Below, piece after piece: positions 60,564 through 64,000 of a stretch of DNA of 64,000 bases; the stretch's first letter is position 1; the number at the start of each line of letters is the position of its first letter. This DNA is from a bacterium (GTDB taxonomy: Bacteria; Spirochaetota; Leptospiria; Leptospirales; Leptonemataceae). The notes below the pieces were generated by a model, which saw only the letters and a program-made list of their open reading frames with translations, ran no database searches and had not been told where the DNA came from. The position numbers were made by a program, and so were the translations under genes. The DNA lies in contig JANSYA010000014.1 in the NCBI GenBank assembly GCA_024742665.1, positions 18,012 to 82,011 of the forward strand. The letters run 5' to 3'.

Positions 60564-62240
60564 ATGAGAAAAATCATTTTCATTAGCAGTTTAACTCTCG
60601 CGGGTCTCTTCGCTTACGGACTAATTCTGGCGATCTTCGTCGCGGGCGCCGGCGCGGTCACTGCCCTGGCTCTGCATACCGCGGACTATCTGCAGCTTCT
60701 ACCGGACTTTCCGCTGAGTATGACCCTGGCCGCGCTATTTCCCGCCATGGGAGCGGCCTGCGCGTACGCCATGTATCGCAACGTGAAACGCGGCGCGTCT
60801 TCTTATTTGCCGGTCATCGCGCCGATCGTGCTGGCGATTCTACTGTATCTGACCTTAAGTACAACTGTCTTCGCCTTTACCCGCTACGTCACTGTCTTCG
60901 CGGCGATTGTTTTCGTTGCCACCGTTGCGGGCGACTTCGCCGGACGTGCGAAACGAAATATTCTGAGCGGAGTGCTGGCCGCCGTGGCGGTGCTGGCGGC
61001 CTCGCTTTCGCTGCTGCTGTGCGCGGCGGAAGCGATTCTGATCCGGCAGTTGGTCGTCGATCTTACGCCCGGTCATCTCAAAGGGGGCGTGCTGAATTTT
61101 CCCGGCGACGTGATGGCCGGCGGGCCGGGCCAGGCGGCGAAAAAGGGCGAAGTCAGAACGGCCGGCAATCTCAAGCCGGGGCTCGACGCGCGAATCTCCC
61201 TGGGGGACGGCTCGATCGGGCGCATCGTTACGAACGCGCACGGCTTTCGCAGCGTTCACGCTCTGGAGACGCCGAAACCCGCGAACGAGTTTCGAATTCT
61301 GTTTCTGGGAGACAGTTTTACGTACGGCTATCGCACGGACCAGCTTCGCACAGCCGCCGCGATTCTGGAAGATCGTTTGAACGCTTCCCGGCTATTCAAC
61401 GACGGGAGCCAGAGCAGCGAAAGCGGCCGGCGCGATGAAAGTGCAAGCGCGCATCGCGGTACTGTCCGGATCTACGCCGCCTGGACCGAAGACCAGGCCG
61501 GTCTACTCCAGTGGCTGCGCGAATATCCCGATCGTTTCCAGGCCGATTTGATTTTGCATGGCGTGTGCCTGGGCAACGATCTGGGAACGAATATGCGTTC
61601 TCTCGATCCGCCTTCGACGACCTGGACCTTCGAGGCGACGGTGCCCCGGGAATATCTGGATCCCACGGTCTTTCGCCCCGACGGCGCTTTCGTGGCCGGC
61701 ACGGAAGCCCGGGAATTTCGCAATCAGCTGCGGATCACGCAAACCCTGCGGGTGATGTTTATGCCGACGCCGATTTCTACCGGCTTTGAAATCAAAGCGG
61801 ACTCGGCCCCGCTGTGGAACCAGCAAAACAACATCGGCATCTTTTTGAAAGACGAGTCGCATGCCGCCGAAATGTTTGCGGTCCTGGAACGGAATCTGAT
61901 CGCCGCAAAAAGGCTCGCGGGCGATACGCCGCTCTATCTCGCTTTCTTTCCCCAGCGCTACCAGCAGTCCGAACGCGAGTGGCGGACGATGGTCGCGTAT
62001 TATGGCCTGCGCGCCGATGCCTTTGATCTCGATCTGCCCAACCGCAAGATTCACGAGATCTGCGAGCGGAACGCTTTGCTTTGCTTCGACCTGCTGCCGG
62101 TCTTTCGCGAGCGCGGCGATGAGTTGCTGCACTATCCCTACGATATGCACTGGAACGACGCGGGCAACGAGCTCGCCGGCGAGGCGATGGCGGAGTATCT
62201 CGCGCCGAAAATTCGCGAGACGACAGACGGCGCGCCTTGA
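60564..62240 (+). CDS. Membrane-anchored SGNH/GDSL-hydrolase-like protein
   Basis: 558 residues. Four to five membrane helices in residues 5-160 are followed by an exported domain. It begins with PGLDARISLGDGSIGRIVTNAHGFRS, then the SGNH block I GDSFTYGYRTDQ (Ser251). A Gly/Asn-type block is seen in LHGVCLGNDLG, and the terminal DMHWNDAGNELAGEAMAEYL supplies the catalytic Asp and His. These features predict an O-acetyl esterase or acyltransferase on glycans. Similar proteins neighbour carbamoyltransferase/SxtJ/DUF5989 genes. An insertion sequence starts 27 bp after its stop. Confidence 0.82.
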   Translation: MRKIIFISSLTLAGLFAYGLILAIFVAGAGAVTALALHTADYLQLLPDFPLSMTLAALFPAMGAACAYAMYRNVKRGASSYLPVIAPIVLAILLYLTLSTTVFAFTRYVTVFAAIVFVATVAGDFAGRAKRNILSGVLAAVAVLAASLSLLLCAAEAILIRQLVVDLTPGHLKGGVLNFPGDVMAGGPGQAAKKGEVRTAGNLKPGLDARISLGDGSIGRIVTNAHGFRSVHALETPKPANEFRILFLGDSFTYGYRTDQLRTAAAILEDRLNASRLFNDGSQSSESGRRDESASAHRGTVRIYAAWTEDQAGLLQWLREYPDRFQADLILHGVCLGNDLGTNMRSLDPPSTTWTFEATVPREYLDPTVFRPDGAFVAGTEAREFRNQLRITQTLRVMFMPTPISTGFEIKADSAPLWNQQNNIGIFLKDESHAAEMFAVLERNLIAAKRLAGDTPLYLAFFPQRYQQSEREWRTMVAYYGLRADAFDLDLPNRKIHEICERNALLCFDLLPVFRERGDELLHYPYDMHWNDAGNELAGEAMAEYLAPKIRETTDGAP

Positions 62241-62266
62241 AGCACACCCGCCCCCGTGTGGGAGGC

Positions 62267-62285
62267 GAGCCTGTCGAAAAACCCG
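62267..62285. repeat. Left terminal inverted repeat of the IS element
   Basis: Nineteen bases, GAGCCTGTCGAAAAACCCG, exactly complementary to the sequence ending at the last base of the window. Confidence 0.88.
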
Positions 62286-62337
62286 TCAATCTCGGTGAAA
62301 TCCTGGCGCCTGTAGAGCTGTAGTATTATAACAGTGC

Positions 62338-63941
62338 ATGGCCCGTTATATCGAACCGGACGCGACGCAGACCCAAATCGTGATGCTGAATTTCGCGGAG
62401 TTATACCCACCAGATCATCGCCTGTCGCGTTTTTTGCGGCTGGTCCAGAGCCTGGATCTGAGCGCCTTCGACGCGGGGTATGAAAACGACGGTAAATCGG
62501 GTGGGCGACCGGCGATTCCGGTGGATCGCATGCTGGCGGTAATTTTATATTCGCTGCTGTACGGCAATGTCTCGATGCGACGCCTCGAAGCGGATCTCGG
62601 GCAGCGGGCGGATTTGATGTATCTGGCGGGCGGTCTGCGATTCGACCATTCTACCGTGGGCGTATTTCGCCGGCGACATGAGCGGGCGTTGCAGGAACTG
62701 TTTACGCAGACGGTTTTTCTGGGAGTCGAAGGCGGGCTGATCGACTTCGACGCGGTTTGCATCGACAGCACGAAGATTGAAGCTTCCGCAAATCGTCGCG
62801 ACATCGGGACGCGCGAAGAGCTGGAGCGTCTTTATCGGCATACGGAAAAAATCTGCGCCCGGCGTTTTGAGCAGTGGCAGGAATCTTCGGACGAAGACGC
62901 CGCCGCGATTCTAAAAGAACGCCACGAAGAAGCGCAGGCGCGTCTGGAACGAATTGCGCGCGGGCGCGCGTTTCTGGTGGAGCATCCGGATCGCAAGCGC
63001 GTGCATCTTACGGATTCAGATGCGGATTGGCAAAAAAAAACGGCAGATTCCTGATCGGCTATAACGTTCAGCAGGCGGTGGATCATAAGAGCCGGATGAT
63101 CGTTCACCAAAGCGTGCATCGCCAGCAGGGCGACGCGCAATACACGATTCCCGTCGTTCGCGATGTGGAAGCGCTCAAAGATTCGCTTCCCCTCGCAGAA
63201 GGACCGCGAACGAATTATGTGATGGATAGCGGCTACAGCGGCGAAAAAAACCTGCAGGAGCTGGCCGAATACGATCTGTATGTTCCGGATCATCGCCTCG
63301 CGCACGAAAAGCTCGGCGGCAAAGTTAAGCCGGAAGATCGAGAGCGAAAACAGCTGGCGAAACGCGCGAAGGCGGTGATGTCCCCCGACAAAACTCCGCA
63401 AGCTCCGGCCGCCGTTCTGCCGCCGGGAACAGGGCCGTCTTTCTCCTATGATCGTTCGCGCGATGAGTTCACCTGTCTGGCCGGCAGAAAGCTCGTGGCG
63501 AAACGCACGCGAATCTTGAACGGCCTCGCGTATCGAACGTATCGCACAGGCGGTTGCGGTTCCTGTTCGCTGCGAAACGTCTGCGTGGGGCCGGGCCGCA
63601 AACGCAAAGACCTGTTGATCGCGGAACGGCATCTCGCATCGCTCGAAACTTACGTTGGCCGGCCGCCACGACCTCTGCGAAAATCAAATCCCGAGGGCCG
63701 GACCGTTGCCCCGAAATCACTAACTGAGCTCATGCGGGAAAAACTGCTGACACCCGAAGGCCGCAAAATTTACGCGATGCGCTTGCCAACTTCCGAAGGT
63801 GTTTTCGGTACGATGTTGGCCACGCGCCAGGGATTCAGGTTCCTGCGTCGCGGCCTCTCCAGAGTCGCCGTGGAATGGGCGGAAAGATCTATCGCTCACA
63901 ATCTGGCGCGCCTTGCCGAGTTTCGGCTCGGAGAAAATTGA
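62338..63941 (+). CDS. IS1182-family transposase, two frames joined by a -1 shift
   Basis: The first frame (62338-63054) runs into a stop soon after CAA followed by nine A's in total (A9 at 63032-63040). The second frame carries on the family sequence to 63941. A -1 shift at the A-run gives DADWQKKNGRFLIGYNVQQ, matching the expected junction, and a 534-residue protein. The N-terminal half has the IS1182 domain (GRPAIPVDRMLAVILYSLLYGNVS, DFDAVCIDSTKIEASAN with a catalytic Asp). The C-terminal half has the next Asp in YVMDSGYSGEKNLQEL and the Cys-rich GGCGSCSLRNVC. It could be programmed frameshifting, an inactivating mutation or a homopolymer sequencing error. Confidence 0.85.
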
Positions 63942-63981
63942 TAGGCGGGCGGCGTATCGCTCCAACGAATGGAGGCGAGTC

Positions 63982-64000
63982 CGGGTTTTTCGACAGGCTC
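63982..64000. repeat. Right terminal inverted repeat of the IS element
   Basis: Reverse complement of the left repeat, identical over 19 bases, ending at the window edge. Confidence 0.88.

Larger units (their letters stand above)
62267..64000 (+). mobile_element. IS1182-like insertion sequence
   Basis: Bounded by a 19-bp perfect inverted repeat: left GAGCCTGTCGAAAAACCCG (62267-62285), right its complement at 63982-64000, the last base of the window. It encodes one transposase split into two frames. The right end may continue a few bases beyond the window, so the target duplication cannot be seen. It sits downstream of the SGNH gene without disrupting it. Confidence 0.88.

Overview
The window is high-GC bacterial chromosome, densely coded on both strands. 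It shows a Gram-negative, diderm, flagellated organism: Kdo/LPS genes (kdsD-type isomerase, waaA), FliL, a chemotaxis receptor, several lipoproteins, and periplasmic multihaem cytochromes for nitrite ammonification (nrfHA). A 7TM-DISM hybrid kinase, a two-receiver class III cyclase and a bifunctional-nuclease/UVR protein alongside these would fit a spirochaete of the Leptospira/Leptonema/Turneriella type. That placement is an inference from gene content; no rRNA or tRNA gene was recognised to anchor it.

Layout. 1-1.7 kb: end of nrfH and nrfA. 1.8-6.2 kb: Upf1-like helicase, two small unknown genes and a DUF1835 protein. 6.2-13.4 kb: a 63-bp tandem repeat, fumC, CPBP protease, TetR regulator, secreted unknown, PlsC-like acyltransferase, DUF4105 membrane protein and Nudix hydrolase. 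13.4-19.8 kb: a divergent lipoxygenase-family protein and gltB. 19.8-24.3 kb: TPR protein, small secreted protein, degenerate membrane histidine kinase and, overlapping it tail to tail, a FeeM/LuxI-like GNAT protein, then an AT-richer gap. 24.3-28.9 kb, minus strand: neuB and a specialised NusG paralogue, then a small membrane protein, ECF sigma factor, putative anti-sigma factor and kdsD. 28.9-34.7 kb: a truncated acyl-CoA-ligase-like protein, histidine phosphatase, SDR, ClC-CBS channel and nucleotidyltransferase. 34.8-42.6 kb, minus strand: REC-REC-cyclase, PhoU, zinc-ribbon protein plus rarA, chemotaxis receptor and an unknown membrane protein. 42.6-51.3 kb: tmk, esterase, PduO adenosyltransferase, 7TM-DISM hybrid kinase, BFN-UVR protein, lipoprotein, DUF4416 protein and an AAA+ ATPase preceded by a perfect inverted repeat. 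51.6-57.5 kb: HAD hydrolase, waaA, glycerophosphodiesterase, fliL, degenerate GGDEF protein and a coiled-coil protein. 57.5-62.2 kb: a carbamoyltransferase module (carbamoyltransferase, SxtJ-like protein, DUF5989 protein, divergent SGNH-hydrolase membrane protein). 62.27-64 kb: an IS1182-like insertion sequence whose transposase is split by a -1 shift at a run of nine A.

Themes. Surface-glycan functions recur (kdsD, neuB plus NusG paralogue, waaA, carbamoyltransferase module). Several signalling or enzyme proteins have altered catalytic motifs (lipoxygenase-like, ANL ligase-like, SDR, GGDEF, histidine kinase), suggesting repurposed or inactive family members. Tandem repeats repeatedly sit on or against stop codons (fumC, the gene at 41.1 kb, waaA, the gene at 56.6 kb, weakly pduO). 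This is the most unusual non-coding pattern here.
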